From Alteromonas halophila (lineage in GTDB: Bacteria; Pseudomonadota; Gammaproteobacteria; Enterobacterales; Alteromonadaceae): a stretch of 64,000 bases of DNA. A program made the position numbers and the translations under genes. The stretch covers positions 62,001 to 126,000 of the forward strand of contig NZ_BMXP01000005.1 of the NCBI RefSeq assembly GCF_014651815.1, read 5' to 3'. Below are positions 11,301 to 19,963 of this stretch, in pieces; position 1 is the first letter of the stretch, and every line of letters starts with the position of its first letter. Below the pieces are notes generated by a model that was given only the letters and a program-made list of their open reading frames with translations, was not told the origin of the DNA and did no database searches.

Positions 11301-12685
11301 GTGTTGGCTTTCACAACATTGGTCGTCGTCAGCAGCCGGGTCTGATTGCCATGAGCATTGATGATGGTGTGTCGCCGGATTCTGAGACGACGCTCGACGA
11401 TCTGGACCCCATGAACGATGCCATTATGGTGGTGGTCAACAGCGGCTATGAAGAAAAGTCTATCACGGTGAACACTGCGACGGGTTTTGAGCTTCATATG
11501 ACCCACATGAACTCGGTAGATCCCACCGTACGTGGCGCCTTCTTTACTGAAGGCTCCGGCGATGACGAAGGCAATGGCACCTTTACCGTGCCGGCGCTGA
11601 CCATGGCGGTATTTGTTAAGCCGCAGATGGGCATGCAGGGCTATGGCCTGTCAGCGTACGCAACGTCAGGTGCGCCGGACGTTGTGCCCTATGGTGACAC
11701 CACCGTCTACCTGCGTGGCGGCATGAATGACTGGGGCACTACCGATCCGATGACCTATCAGGGCTCAGGTGTGTATCAGGTAGCAGTTCCTCTGACTGCA
11801 GCAACAGCCTATGAGTTTAAAGTGGCCTCTGAAGACTGGTCTACCGTGAACTTAGGCGCGCAAGATGGTGAGTCACAGACGGTAATTGAAGATGAAGAAA
11901 AAGTGCTGGCACCCAGCAACAACAACCTTATCTTCACACCATCGGTGGATGCGACCTACCTGTTTACCGTCGATGCTACCGATACTGGCGCACCAATTCT
12001 GAGCGTAGTAAACGAAGAGCCGTACGTGGGTACACCAGTTTATGTTCGCGGTGGCTTTAACGGCTGGGGCACAGACAATGAGCTGACCTACGATGGCGGA
12101 CGCCTGTACTCTGCGTCGGTGGATCTAGATGTTGGCAGTTATGAGTTTAAGGTAGCCTCGGAAGACTGGTCGACCGTAAACTTAGGCGCTGTCAGTGGTG
12201 ACAACGCAGACAGAGTTGTGACGCTGGGTGAAGATACTTTCCTGGCAACCAGCGACAATAACCTGCTGATCGACATCGAAAGTAACGAAGGCTATGTCTT
12301 CATCTTTGATGTGACAACGCTGGACGAGCCTAAGCTTCGTGTGTTCAAAGAAGAGTTCTTTGGCGATACACCGGTCTACCTGCGCGGTGGCATGAACGGC
12401 TGGGGCACGGATAACCCGCTGGTCTACCAGGGCAGTGGTGTGTACACCGTCGATATCGACTTAGGCGGCGGTTCGACGGAGTTCAAGGTCGCCTCGGAAG
12501 ACTGGTCAACGGTCAACCTTGGTAGTCCGGATGGTGCGGCTAGCAACGAGGTGATGCTGGATGTGCCAAAAGGTCTTGCTCCCAGCAACAATAACCTGTT
12601 GCTTGATGTCGCCGCAGGTACCTATGAATTCCGGGTTGAAGGGCCGGATGCCGGAGCGCCGGTCATCACCGTAACGGAAAAATAA
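8336..12685 (+). CDS. Surface lipoprotein, pullulanase-type alpha-1,6-glucosidase (GH13) with three C-terminal modules
   Basis: The enzyme should hydrolyse alpha-1,6 branches in pullulan or amylopectin at the cell surface. I start at ATG 8336 rather than 8264: AGGAG lies nine bases upstream and this start gives a clean lipoprotein signal with lipobox ITGC (Cys23). A low-complexity Cys/Pro linker follows. Next comes a CBM41-like/PUD region (to about 200), a CBM48-like domain around TDSGITAAVWAP, and the GH13 barrel with DVVYNHT, FRFDIM (nucleophile D720), GEGW (acid/base E749) and SKHDNETL (D849). Three repeats of 111-112 residues, each containing FKVASEDWSTVNLG, fill the C-terminus. At 1449 residues it is longer than typical Klebsiella PulA (about 1100) because of these repeats. 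The last gene of its operon, it ends at a GNRA-loop terminator. Confidence 0.9.
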   Translation: MFSVKRVLAMISLVLSLLVITGCGGSSDVESGTSALLVCSVPNVPNEAGDDCVPPPPIECDPPTVPNEANDACVVGADPNAPDPVFFPGENQAVLYYNRAAVDADNVPNDPAYDGWRLHTWNNDTCDAFADPDTDWASGRTPSGIDPNYGAYWVLDLKEGYDDCHNFIIHIGTEDAGKEMGGFDYTAPLNQDDPRFTRMNFTFSGVENVFEFPIVSLGPQPVSIEGFGAHWLDANTLLWDVPSEVSYVQLHHAADAGLEATLEEGLNGTAIELEMAELTEEQQAIAPHLSGLMAWYGDWSAEDAKAVLRGQAVLGGYNADGTLIAATGIQTANAIDQLYTAGEDDADEAMLGPVYTDSGITAAVWAPTAKSVRLLTFNDNKTEANSFDMIRNDASGVWTYEGDMSLDRVLYRYEVTVYHPITDTVETLEVTDPYSVSLSTNGRFSRFVNLNDDDLKPEGWVDHSIPAVSNPEDAVIYEGHIRDFSARDMSTSEENRGKYLAFTEEGTAPVMHLQKLVDAGVNYFHILPANDIATIDEDPRNTIDLYDTVADLCRLNADAAVCEEADAGERLIDVFNGYDPLAEAAKAQQLTNDLRNVDTFNWGYDPHHFNAPEGSYASSAEGVERIIEMRAMIQALHEMGLRVALDVVYNHTNASGVFPKSVLDKVVPGYYHRYTIETGDIVRETCCDDTEPRNAMMEKLMHDSLVMWAEQYKYDSFRFDIMSQASKDTMLRLREAVQAIDPDNYFYGEGWTKNVESYGAYEQANQLNMAGTEIGTFNDRLREAVRQGEIFNPDSDGILGAQDRVKVGMIGTLTDYVLETSGGTATTTSSLGGYAEDPADIINYVSKHDNETLWDQFNYALPMDLTLAERVRAQNIGISIPIMSQGIPFLQMGGDMLRSKSMDRNSYDSGDWFNYVDFTYQTNNWNVGLPPAQDNEARWEEMGEFIYSPERAASMTDIEFASAVFGEYVSIRRDSPLFRLTTGQAIIDRVGFHNIGRRQQPGLIAMSIDDGVSPDSETTLDDLDPMNDAIMVVVNSGYEEKSITVNTATGFELHMTHMNSVDPTVRGAFFTEGSGDDEGNGTFTVPALTMAVFVKPQMGMQGYGLSAYATSGAPDVVPYGDTTVYLRGGMNDWGTTDPMTYQGSGVYQVAVPLTAATAYEFKVASEDWSTVNLGAQDGESQTVIEDEEKVLAPSNNNLIFTPSVDATYLFTVDATDTGAPILSVVNEEPYVGTPVYVRGGFNGWGTDNELTYDGGRLYSASVDLDVGSYEFKVASEDWSTVNLGAVSGDNADRVVTLGEDTFLATSDNNLLIDIESNEGYVFIFDVTTLDEPKLRVFKEEFFGDTPVYLRGGMNGWGTDNPLVYQGSGVYTVDIDLGGGSTEFKVASEDWSTVNLGSPDGAASNEVMLDVPKGLAPSNNNLLLDVAAGTYEFRVEGPDAGAPVITVTEK
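11705..12685 (+). repeat. Three tandem starch-binding-like modules inside the pullulanase gene
   Basis: The units begin at VYLRGGMNDWGT (11705), VYVRGGFNGWGT (12038) and VYLRGGMNGWGT (12374), with periods of 333 and 336 bases. Each contains FKVASEDWSTVNLG about 40 residues in, and SNNNL or SDNNL before its last strands. They resemble beta-sandwich starch-binding modules in the CBM48/CBM69 and SusE/F style. That class is an inference, since I cannot run a profile search. Confidence 0.85.
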
Positions 12686-12704
12686 CCCGTTCCTGAAGTA
12701 AGTC

Positions 12705-12732
12705 AAAAGCCGCGGAAACGCGGCTTTTTTTT
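12705..12732 (+). terminator. Rho-independent terminator after pullulanase gene
   Basis: AAAAGCCGCG / CGCGGCTTTT is a perfect stem with a GAAA loop, followed by more T. Confidence 0.93.
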
Positions 12733-13248
12733 CCTGTCATCCAGCTTCCTGGGTTTTTGTGCAGCTACGACGACGTCATGTACGCGAAAGCAAGGGTCTC
12801 TATCGTGCCAGGTGAGGACGTTGATAGTCTGATTTCACAGGCGACAGATAAGGCTAACAGGCGTGTGTTACTGACAAGCTGGGATCAGTGTGCTGATGCT
12901 CAGCTTAAGCGACGAAAATGAATCGTAGTGGTAATCAGAAGCGGGCTGCCAACGCCGTATCAGCGGTAAGCCGGCGTGAGTAACATAGTGCATGGCTCGC
13001 AGAGCGGATGTATTCGACGGACATCTCGCGGGTTTAACAGCGGTCTTGTCTCATTTGATTCGTATTAGGGTATGCCTGATTGGTTCTCGCATCGAAGCAA
13101 ATACCGTAAGTGAGATGGCTAGCACCGAATAGGAGAGCACAAACGTGTGGGCTAAACAGCCCACACCATCTGGTTTCCGGAGCACATAGCGTAAACGGAC
13201 GGCGTCGCCAGCACCCAGAGTACTGCTGAGTTAGTGAAATTGCGGGAA
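12733..13248. other. Intergenic region with no recognised gene
   Basis: This stretch of about 500 bases separates the starch block from the PEP-CTERM gene. It contains a 47-codon open frame at 12778-12921 (starts MYAKARVSIVPGED) that I cannot assign. It also has a perfect 8-bp hairpin GTGTGGGC / GCCCACAC at 13145-13166, about 80 bases downstream of the PEP-CTERM stop but without a T run on either strand. I find no transposase motif or clean inverted repeats. It could be degraded mobile DNA or a non-coding RNA, but nothing proves either. Confidence 0.5.
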
Positions 13249-14067
13249 TTAAACCAGTTGTACTTTTCGCCGCACTCCCGCCTTCCGGCGAATTGTCAGT
13301 AAAGCGATGATGCCTATTCCAAACAGTGACAAGGAACCCGGCGTCGGCACTCTGGTGACCTGGACTAACGCATTGGTAAGGTCATAACCCGCAACAAAAG
13401 GAACGCCATTGGCGTCCGGTGCGACGGTATGGACCGTCCCACACGTCGCACCGTTTACACATGGCGCGCCGTTTGAGTTGTTATTGATCAGGCTTGATGT
13501 CAGCGTTGATCCCCCTGGCAAATCATTAATTGAATCAAATATAAAATTTAAATCAGTCGTAGGCAGAAAATTCCCAGCCCCAAATACGCCTGAACCATCG
13601 AACGGGGCTAACAGTATTCCTTCAAACGGATCATCGCCGATAGTACCCGGCGAGTTCAGGTTATAGTTCAGGGTAAAAAACATATCGATAAGAAAGCTTG
13701 GAACCCCAAACGCAAAATCAGTCAGATCGGTCAGATCATGCGAGATTGTAAAGTTAGTTACAGTCCCATAGCTAGCTCCACCGTCGAACATGCCATTGAA
13801 CGTCGCCGAAGCTTTGGTGATCTCATTTTGCCCTGCTGAAAACGAATTGTTCAGAAAGTCAACATCCTGCTTAAACGGAAATGAACTTAAGTAGCCGTCG
13901 CCATTAAGATCCTCACCAGTAAATGAGCCCGTTACACTTCCGCCATTTGAAAATCCTCCTATTGAAAATTTAAAGGTCATCAGCCCCGCTTGCGCAGGAG
14001 AGGCCAGGCCCAACGCTCCTGCAACAACAGATACTATCAGTAGCTTATTCTTTTGTAGTTTCCGCAT
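13249..14067 (-). CDS. PEP-CTERM sorting-domain surface protein
   Basis: This 272-residue exported protein has an N-terminal signal peptide (cleavage near SPAQA|GL). Its C-terminal tripartite signal is VPTPGSL, a hydrophobic helix (LFGIGIIALLTI), then an Arg/Lys-rich tail that is longer than usual (RRKAGVRRKVQLV). Exosortase cleaves such signals and hands the protein to the envelope or an exopolysaccharide matrix. The central part is rich in Gly, Asn, Thr and Ser, as in many PEP-CTERM proteins, and contains one Cys pair (PCVNGATCG). GGAG precedes the ATG on the minus strand. No exosortase lies in the window, but an exosortase-associated acyltransferase is encoded at 29495. The function of the mature part is unknown. 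Confidence 0.85.
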   Translation of the reverse strand: MRKLQKNKLLIVSVVAGALGLASPAQAGLMTFKFSIGGFSNGGSVTGSFTGEDLNGDGYLSSFPFKQDVDFLNNSFSAGQNEITKASATFNGMFDGGASYGTVTNFTISHDLTDLTDFAFGVPSFLIDMFFTLNYNLNSPGTIGDDPFEGILLAPFDGSGVFGAGNFLPTTDLNFIFDSINDLPGGSTLTSSLINNNSNGAPCVNGATCGTVHTVAPDANGVPFVAGYDLTNALVQVTRVPTPGSLSLFGIGIIALLTIRRKAGVRRKVQLV

Positions 14068-14473
14068 CTAATCTATCTCCATGATGTAAAAAATTGCCGA
14101 GAGCAAAATCATTGAAACTGCACATAAGAACAATGTTAACCACATTTGCTGTATAAATTTTAAGCAATGTTTATTCCGTAAATAAAATACGCTTAGAAAC
14201 AAGGTGTTGTTCTCCGTAAATTGATTACAGAAAAAGTAGTGTTAAATAAACCGACAGTCCGTCGGATTGAAATTCCGTTCACCTTACACCGAACTCGCTC
14301 CATGAGATTTTTTGTATTAAGCGCCCGTATTGCATACTCAACAGGCGATAAAAAATGCACTGAGCTATGTGGCCAGACAGGACGCTTAATAAATTAATCA
14401 ATTTCTCGCATCCGGCAGTAAAAAGGTAAAACTGCATTGAAATAGTGAAATTATAGTTACGCGTAACCGATTT
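14068..14473. other. Divergent intergenic region between PEP-CTERM and patatin-like genes
   Basis: This is about 400 AT-rich bases with no supported gene. It includes the small hairpin CCGAC / GTCGG near 14252 and a long-range perfect inverted repeat ATTAAGCG (14316-14323) / CGCTTAAT (14383-14390). The latter could fold the intervening 59 bases into a structured RNA. I looked for a sigma-54 -24/-12 element, which some PEP-CTERM genes have, on the minus strand and saw none. Confidence 0.45.
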
Positions 14474-14490
14474 GACGGAGGGAAAGTGTC

Positions 14491-15327
14491 ATGAAAAAAG
14501 CCCTGGTTGTCGAAGGGGGAGCCATGCGGGGCATTTTTGCTGCGGGTGTGCTGGATGGCTTCTTAAAGCGGGACATGATGGACTTTGACCTTGCTGTCGG
14601 CGTGTCGGCCGGAGCCACCAACCTTGCCACCTACATCACGCAGGCGCAGGGCTTAAGCCGGACGATTATTTCTGAGTATGCCACCCGGCGCGAATTCTTC
14701 AGCCCGCTACGGTTTATTCGCGGCGGCCATATGACCGATGTTCACTGGCTGTGGCAGCAGTGCAAAAATGCTTTACCGTCGCACTGCAGAGCGCCGGTGG
14801 ACACCATTCCTTTGCACGTGGGGATCACCAATGTTGATACCGGTGACTGCGAGTACCATCGGGTGTCGAATGACAATATCGATGACTTAATGGTGGCATC
14901 CTGCGCCATCCCTACCGCCTACCGTGAGCAACCGGTGATTGACGGGAAACGCTATACTGACGGTGGAGTAGCCGATCCCATTCCGGCTCAAAAAGCTTAT
15001 GCCATGGGCGCGCGGGATATTACCGTGGTGCTTTCGCAACCTTTAAGCTTTGCCAAGCCGGATATTCGCTCAGCCTGGCTGCTCGAGCGCTTGTACGGGC
15101 GTCAGCCGCAGTTAATGCAGGCCATCTTAAATCGCGCGGATGTGTACAATCACACCCGTGAGTGGCTGGAATCACCGCCAAAGGACTGCAGCGTGACGGT
15201 GATTGCACCGGATGAGGCCTTTCGTGTGCGACGCCTGACCATGCATAGGCGTAAACTGGCACTGGGTTACCGGTCCGGTTTGACGGCGGCGCGCCGGTTC
15301 CTGCGCGGGCAACAATACGCCGCTTAA
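14491..15327 (+). CDS. Patatin-like phospholipase family protein (YjjU/RssA-like)
   Basis: This 278-residue protein is probably a cytoplasmic or membrane-peripheral serine lipid acyl hydrolase with a Ser-Asp dyad. It starts with the oxyanion-hole glycine motif GGAMRG. The nucleophile elbow GVSAG places Ser39, and DGGVADP gives Asp157. A GGAGG Shine-Dalgarno lies ahead of the ATG. The C-terminus is Arg-rich, and the gene ends head-on with hutG, the two TAA codons overlapping in four bases. E. coli YjjU is the closest familiar relative but is longer. The physiological substrate is unknown, and nothing links it to histidine degradation. Confidence 0.85.
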   Translation: MKKALVVEGGAMRGIFAAGVLDGFLKRDMMDFDLAVGVSAGATNLATYITQAQGLSRTIISEYATRREFFSPLRFIRGGHMTDVHWLWQQCKNALPSHCRAPVDTIPLHVGITNVDTGDCEYHRVSNDNIDDLMVASCAIPTAYREQPVIDGKRYTDGGVADPIPAQKAYAMGARDITVVLSQPLSFAKPDIRSAWLLERLYGRQPQLMQAILNRADVYNHTREWLESPPKDCSVTVIAPDEAFRVRRLTMHRRKLALGYRSGLTAARRFLRGQQYAA

Positions 15328-16265
15328 GTGCCTGAAGGCATCGAGCGGGCCAGTTCAAAACCCATTCGTGCTGCCAGTCGTGAGGTTTTGTGGTCTTTGT
15401 CAAAACTTGGGTTAAGTTCGGCAATATCTGACAGACGCCAGTTAATGCGCCGGTTTGTCACTTCAACCCCCAGCCAGCGTAAAAACATCACCACTTCTGA
15501 GGCCGGAATGCCTAATGCTGCCGGCGCGCTCACTCCTGGTGCTGACGCAGCAGGAAACGCATCCATACACACCGTGACATACAGCTCATCAATCTCATCG
15601 AGCATACTACTGACCAGCGTCGCGGCGCGATCGGCACTGAAACGAAAATCCCGTAATACGCGGGTGCCTGATGCTTTGGCATAATCGAGTAATGCTGTGG
15701 TATTGGCAGCTTCAGACACGCCCAGACAGGCGTAATGAAAAGGCTGGCTGTTTGCCTCACACCACCTGGCAATTTGCCGGAACGGGGTGCCTGAAGAGGT
15801 CACCGTGTCGCAGGGGCGCAAATCCAGGTGGGCATCCAGATTGATAATGCCGATCCGCGCATCAGGGCGGGCCTTCTTAAGGCCCTGCCAGCTGCCCCAG
15901 GCGATATCGTGGCCACCGCCAAGACCAATGACTCTGGCTCCCTGGTTAAGATATCTGTCCACCGCATCGGCGAAATGCTGCTGTGTCGTCGCAAGATCAT
16001 CCGCAATATCACTGTCGCCGCTGTCAATCAGATTGCCGGTTAACTGCCAGGGCAGGGACGCCAGCGACTGGCGCAGTGCGTTCGGGCCGCCAGATGCACC
16101 GGGCCGCCCCTTATTGGCGATAACCCCGGCATCATTGGGGTAGCCAATCAGAACCGTATCACCCTGACTCGCTTTGTTATCGAAGCTGACCCGCTGATGC
16201 CAGCGGTGACCGGCTTCGCCATCTTCACTGTCGATACGCCCGTTCCAGAGATCTTTAAATGACAT
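15324..16265 (-). CDS. hutG: Formimidoylglutamase
   Basis: HutG hydrolyses N-formimino-L-glutamate to glutamate and formamide, the last step of histidine degradation. It is a cytoplasmic Mn-dependent enzyme of the arginase/agmatinase fold. Metal motifs visible are GLGGGHD, NLDAHLD and CMDAFPAASAPG. The last is the HutG form, with fewer Asp residues than the arginase SxDxDxxDP signature. I chose the ATG at 16265 (313 residues): GGAGG stands just upstream and the product begins MSFKDLWNGR, whereas the longer frame runs back into hutI. It overlaps the 3' end of hutI by 11 bases, so hutI-hutG is one operon. Confidence 0.92.
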   Translation of the reverse strand: MSFKDLWNGRIDSEDGEAGHRWHQRVSFDNKASQGDTVLIGYPNDAGVIANKGRPGASGGPNALRQSLASLPWQLTGNLIDSGDSDIADDLATTQQHFADAVDRYLNQGARVIGLGGGHDIAWGSWQGLKKARPDARIGIINLDAHLDLRPCDTVTSSGTPFRQIARWCEANSQPFHYACLGVSEAANTTALLDYAKASGTRVLRDFRFSADRAATLVSSMLDEIDELYVTVCMDAFPAASAPGVSAPAALGIPASEVVMFLRWLGVEVTNRRINWRLSDIAELNPSFDKDHKTSRLAARMGFELARSMPSGT

Positions 16266-17457
16266 GCTTACCTCCACTGATGACCTGGGTTGGCCGGTAG
16301 CCGTTAATCTCGTACACCAGCGAAGCAGGCGAGGGAATGGCCCACAAGGTGAGATCCGCCCGTTTTCCGGTATCGATGACACCGCGATCGGTAAGTCCTA
16401 ACGCCGCTGCTGCATGCACGGTCATGCCGCGGATAACTTCTTCAGTGGTCATGGCAAACAGAACGCTGGCCATATTGGCGCTGGTCAGCAATGAGGCAAC
16501 CGGCGATGTGCCCGGATTGATGTCAGTGGCAACGGCCATTCGAACCCCGGCATCGCGTAATGCCTGTATTGGCGGCTCTTGCGTTTCTTTCAGGTAATAA
16601 AAGGCGCCGGGCAGGATCACGGCGACGGTACCGGCCTGCCTGAGCGCGTCAATGTCATCGCTATGCAGGTACTCAAGGTGGTCCACCGACAACGCCTGAT
16701 ACTGCGCGGCGAGGCGCGCGCCCTTGCTGTCGCTGAGCTGCTCCACATGGCCTTTAACTGGCAGTCCGGCCTGTTTGGCGGCCGTAAATACGCGTTCAGT
16801 CTGCGCAAGGGTAAAGCCGACATTTTCACAGAACACATCAACGGCGTCGGCCAGGCCCTCAGAAGCAATCTGTGGGATCATGGTATTGCAGACAAAATCG
16901 ATATAGGCATCTGCATCAGTGTCACAGTCAGGTGGCATAGCATGGGCACCCAGATAGGTTTTTTTGACAGTGATCCCAAACTCCCGGGCCAGCGCATCTG
17001 CCACGCGCAGTTGCCTGCGTTCGGTCTCTGTGTCCAGCCCATAGCCTGATTTTACCTCAATGGTGGTCACGCCTTCTTCGACCAGGCGAGCGACCCGGCG
17101 TGCGGACTGGCTTCGCAGTTCATCTTCGCTGGTTGCACGGGTGTCACGTACTGTGCGTTTTATGCCGCCGCCTTCCTGACTGATTTGCTGGTAGCTTACG
17201 CCTTCCAGACGACGGGCAAATTCATCGGCGCGATCGCCGCCATACACGATGTGGGTATGACAGTCGATAAACCCCGGCAACAGCCACTGGCCTTTCGCAT
17301 CGATATGCGTCTCAGTGCCTGTGGTTGTTAAATTATGACCAATTTCGGTGATTACACCGTCACGTACCCGCACAGAATTTGCCTCAAGCTCGCCAAATGG
17401 CGCCTCAATGGCCTGCATTGACGCGATTCGTGCATGGGTGATGAGCATCTCTGACAT
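16255..17457 (-). CDS. hutI: Imidazolonepropionase
   Basis: HutI opens the ring of 4-imidazolone-5-propionate to give formiminoglutamate. It is a 400-residue amidohydrolase-fold metalloenzyme of the cytoplasm. Metal ligands are seen in DCHTHIVYGG, in LGAHAMPPDCD and in ATDINPGTSP, and KSGYGLDTETE is a typical substrate-site segment. AAGGAG precedes the ATG. It is divergent from hutC, and the intervening 109 bases contain the HutC palindrome, whose position (42 bases before the start) fits repression in the absence of urocanate. Confidence 0.96.
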   Translation of the reverse strand: MSEMLITHARIASMQAIEAPFGELEANSVRVRDGVITEIGHNLTTTGTETHIDAKGQWLLPGFIDCHTHIVYGGDRADEFARRLEGVSYQQISQEGGGIKRTVRDTRATSEDELRSQSARRVARLVEEGVTTIEVKSGYGLDTETERRQLRVADALAREFGITVKKTYLGAHAMPPDCDTDADAYIDFVCNTMIPQIASEGLADAVDVFCENVGFTLAQTERVFTAAKQAGLPVKGHVEQLSDSKGARLAAQYQALSVDHLEYLHSDDIDALRQAGTVAVILPGAFYYLKETQEPPIQALRDAGVRMAVATDINPGTSPVASLLTSANMASVLFAMTTEEVIRGMTVHAAAALGLTDRGVIDTGKRADLTLWAIPSPASLVYEINGYRPTQVISGGKHVI

Positions 17458-17498
17458 ACGCGCTCCTTAATGTCTTTGTGGCAGTCTACTTATCTATA

Positions 17499-17512
17499 CT
17501 TGTATATACAAG
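17499..17512. promoter_or_regulatory. HutC operator
   Basis: CTTGTATATACAAG is a perfect 14-bp palindrome matching the known HutC (GntR-family) site core TTGTATATACAA. It sits between the divergent hutI and hutC genes and can control both directions. Confidence 0.9.
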
Positions 17513-17566
17513 CTGAAGGGCGTAAAGTCCGTTTCATTATTACGCAGCTGATCCGGACGGGGTTTC

Positions 17567-18292
17567 ATGCAGGCACGATTTGTCACCATTAAAGCAGCGC
17601 TGCTCGATGATATCGAGACAGGACGACTGCGCGCAGGAGAAAAAGTGCCCTCAGAAAACCAGCTGGCACAACGCTTCAGTGTCAGCCGCATGACCGCGCG
17701 ACGGGCGCTGACCGAGCTGGTGGATGAAGGGATCCTGGCCCGTACCCAGGGGGTAGGGACGTTTGTCTCTGACAACCGGCCCATGAGTTCGATGCTGACA
17801 ATCCGCGGTATTCAGGAAGAGATCCATGCCCGGGGCCATCAGCATCAGTGCGAGGTCCTGACACAACAGACCATACCGGCAACGGCAACAGTGGCACAGT
17901 GGTTAGGGGTCGCCATTGATACTCCGGTGTATTACACCCTTATCGTCCACGCTGACAATGCACAGCCTGTTCAGCTGGAGGCCCGCTGGGTGAACCCGCA
18001 GTGGGCGCCTGACTACCTGAAACAGGACTTTACCCGTCTGACCGCCAATCAGTATCTCAATAAGGTTGCGCCGCTGACTGAGGCCGACCATATCGTCGAA
18101 GCCGTAATGCCTGACAGTGATACTGCAACACATTTACACATTAAGGCCGCTGAGCCCTGTCTGAAAATCAGCCGCCGTACGTTTTCAGCCCGGGGCGTGG
18201 TGAGCTTTGCCACCCTTATACATCCGGGCAACCGCTACCGTCTGGGCGATCATATTGCCTTTGACAGCCGACATAACGGAGACACCCTATGA
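17567..18292 (+). CDS. hutC: Histidine utilization repressor, GntR/HutC family
   Basis: This 241-residue repressor is expected to bind the palindrome upstream and release it when urocanate binds. The N-terminal winged helix (about residues 8-72) has [21 protein letters not shown] and GVGTFV. The C-terminal UTRA effector domain covers about 95-235, with [11 protein letters not shown] and CLKISRRTF. Its stop overlaps the hutU start (ATGA), so repressor and pathway genes are co-transcribed, giving autoregulation. The ATG has only a weak Shine-Dalgarno. Confidence 0.95.
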   Translation: MQARFVTIKAALLDDIETGRLRAGEKVPSENQLAQRFSVSRMTARRALTELVDEGILARTQGVGTFVSDNRPMSSMLTIRGIQEEIHARGHQHQCEVLTQQTIPATATVAQWLGVAIDTPVYYTLIVHADNAQPVQLEARWVNPQWAPDYLKQDFTRLTANQYLNKVAPLTEADHIVEAVMPDSDTATHLHIKAAEPCLKISRRTFSARGVVSFATLIHPGNRYRLGDHIAFDSRHNGDTL

Positions 18293-19959
18293 CCCGACAC
18301 GATCCCAACCGTAGAATCCGTGCACCGCACGGCAGCACGCTCAATACCCTAAGCTGGCAGACAGAAGCGCCACTGCGTATGTTAATGAATAACCTTGACC
18401 CGGACGTGGCCGAACATCCCGAGTCACTGGTTGTGTATGGCGGAATTGGCCGTGCGGCCCGCAACTGGGCATCGTATGATGCCATTGTGGATGTCCTTAA
18501 ACGACTGAAAAATACCGAGACCCTGCTGGTCCAGTCCGGTAAGCCGGTAGGCGTATTTCCAACCCACGAAAATGCGCCACGGGTATTGATTGCCAACTCT
18601 AATTTGGTGCCGCACTGGGCGAACTGGGAGCACTTTAACGAGCTTGATCGCAAGGGACTGATGATGTACGGCCAGATGACCGCAGGCTCCTGGATCTATA
18701 TTGGCTCACAAGGAATTGTGCAGGGCACCTACGAAACCTTTGTTAGTGTCGCCAAAACCCACTTTGATGGCAAAGCCGAGGGTCGCTGGATCCTGACCGG
18801 TGGCCTGGGCGGCATGGGTGGTGCACAGCCGCTGGCCGCGACCATGGCAGGGTTTTCCATGATTGCGGTGGAAGTGGATGAAAGCCGTATCGATTTTCGT
18901 CTGCGCACCGGGTACGTCGATAAAAAGGCGACCAGTGTTGATGAAGCCCTTGCCATGCTGGCTGAGGCTAAACAGCAGGGCAAGGCAATTTCTGTCGGCC
19001 TGCTGGGTAACGCCGCTGAGGTGTTTCCGGAATTACTTGCCCGCGATGTAATCCCTGATGTGGTCACCGACCAGACCAGTGCGCATGACCCGCTGAATGG
19101 CTATCTGCCGAAAGGCTGGTCAATGGATAAAGCGAAACTGGAACGTGAACGCGATGAGCGTGGTGTGGTGAAAGCCGCCAAGCAGTCAATGGCACTGCAG
19201 GTCAGTGCCATGCTGGGCTTTCAGGAGAAGGGCGCGGCAACACTGGATTACGGCAATAATATCCGTCAGATGGCGATGGAAGAGGGCGTGGAGAAGGCCT
19301 TCGACTTCCCCGGTTTTGTGCCTAAATACATTCGCCCGCTGTTTTGTCAGGGTATTGGCCCGTTTCGCTGGGTAGCCCTGTCCGGCGATCCCGAAGATAT
19401 ATACAGGACCGATGAAAAAGTGAAGGAACTTATCCCGGATAATCCACACCTTCACAACTGGCTGGATATGGCCTGTGAACGCATTTCCTTCCAGGGCCTG
19501 CCTGCACGGATTTGCTGGGTTGGGCTGGGCGAACGTCAGAAGCTCGGTCTGGCTTTTAATGAGATGGTACGCAGTGGTGAGCTTTCTGCGCCGGTGGTGA
19601 TCGGACGTGATCACCTGGACTCAGGCTCAGTGGCGTCGCCTAACCGGGAAACCGAATCCATGAAAGACGGCTCTGACGCGGTATCAGACTGGCCACTGCT
19701 AAACGCCATGCTAAATACGGCAGGCGGCGCGACCTGGGTATCCTTACATCACGGTGGTGGTGTGGGTATGGGCTTTAGTCAGCATTCCGGTGTCGTGATC
19801 GTGTGTGACGGCAGCGACGAAGCCGATGAACGGATCGCCCGTGTACTGCATAACGATCCGGCAACCGGCGTCATGCGCCATGCAGATGCAGGGTACGATA
19901 TCGCCCGCGACTGTGCCAGAGCAAACAAGCTTGATTTACCCATGCTAGATGAGGAGTAA
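18289..19959 (+). CDS. hutU: Urocanate hydratase
   Basis: HutU converts urocanate to imidazolonepropionate with tightly bound NAD+ acting as electrophile. The length of 556 residues is normal for the family. Recognisable segments include the NAD-binding glycine cluster ([11 protein letters not shown]), [11 protein letters not shown], and the C-terminal [13 protein letters not shown] and [17 protein letters not shown]. The ATG overlaps the hutC stop. A GAGGAG sequence at its own 3' end serves as the ribosome site for hutH. Confidence 0.97.
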   Translation: MTRHDPNRRIRAPHGSTLNTLSWQTEAPLRMLMNNLDPDVAEHPESLVVYGGIGRAARNWASYDAIVDVLKRLKNTETLLVQSGKPVGVFPTHENAPRVLIANSNLVPHWANWEHFNELDRKGLMMYGQMTAGSWIYIGSQGIVQGTYETFVSVAKTHFDGKAEGRWILTGGLGGMGGAQPLAATMAGFSMIAVEVDESRIDFRLRTGYVDKKATSVDEALAMLAEAKQQGKAISVGLLGNAAEVFPELLARDVIPDVVTDQTSAHDPLNGYLPKGWSMDKAKLERERDERGVVKAAKQSMALQVSAMLGFQEKGAATLDYGNNIRQMAMEEGVEKAFDFPGFVPKYIRPLFCQGIGPFRWVALSGDPEDIYRTDEKVKELIPDNPHLHNWLDMACERISFQGLPARICWVGLGERQKLGLAFNEMVRSGELSAPVVIGRDHLDSGSVASPNRETESMKDGSDAVSDWPLLNAMLNTAGGATWVSLHHGGGVGMGFSQHSGVVIVCDGSDEADERIARVLHNDPATGVMRHADAGYDIARDCARANKLDLPMLDEE

Positions 19960-19963
19960 TAGC

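Noticed and set aside
12778..12921. 47-codon open frame as a gene
   Set aside because: No Shine-Dalgarno, no recognisable family and no neighbour support; recorded only as part of the intergenic region.
15020..15424. Minus-strand frame of 134 codons across the patatin/hutG junction
   Set aside because: It overlaps two certain genes out of frame and has Arg/Pro/His-rich shadow composition.
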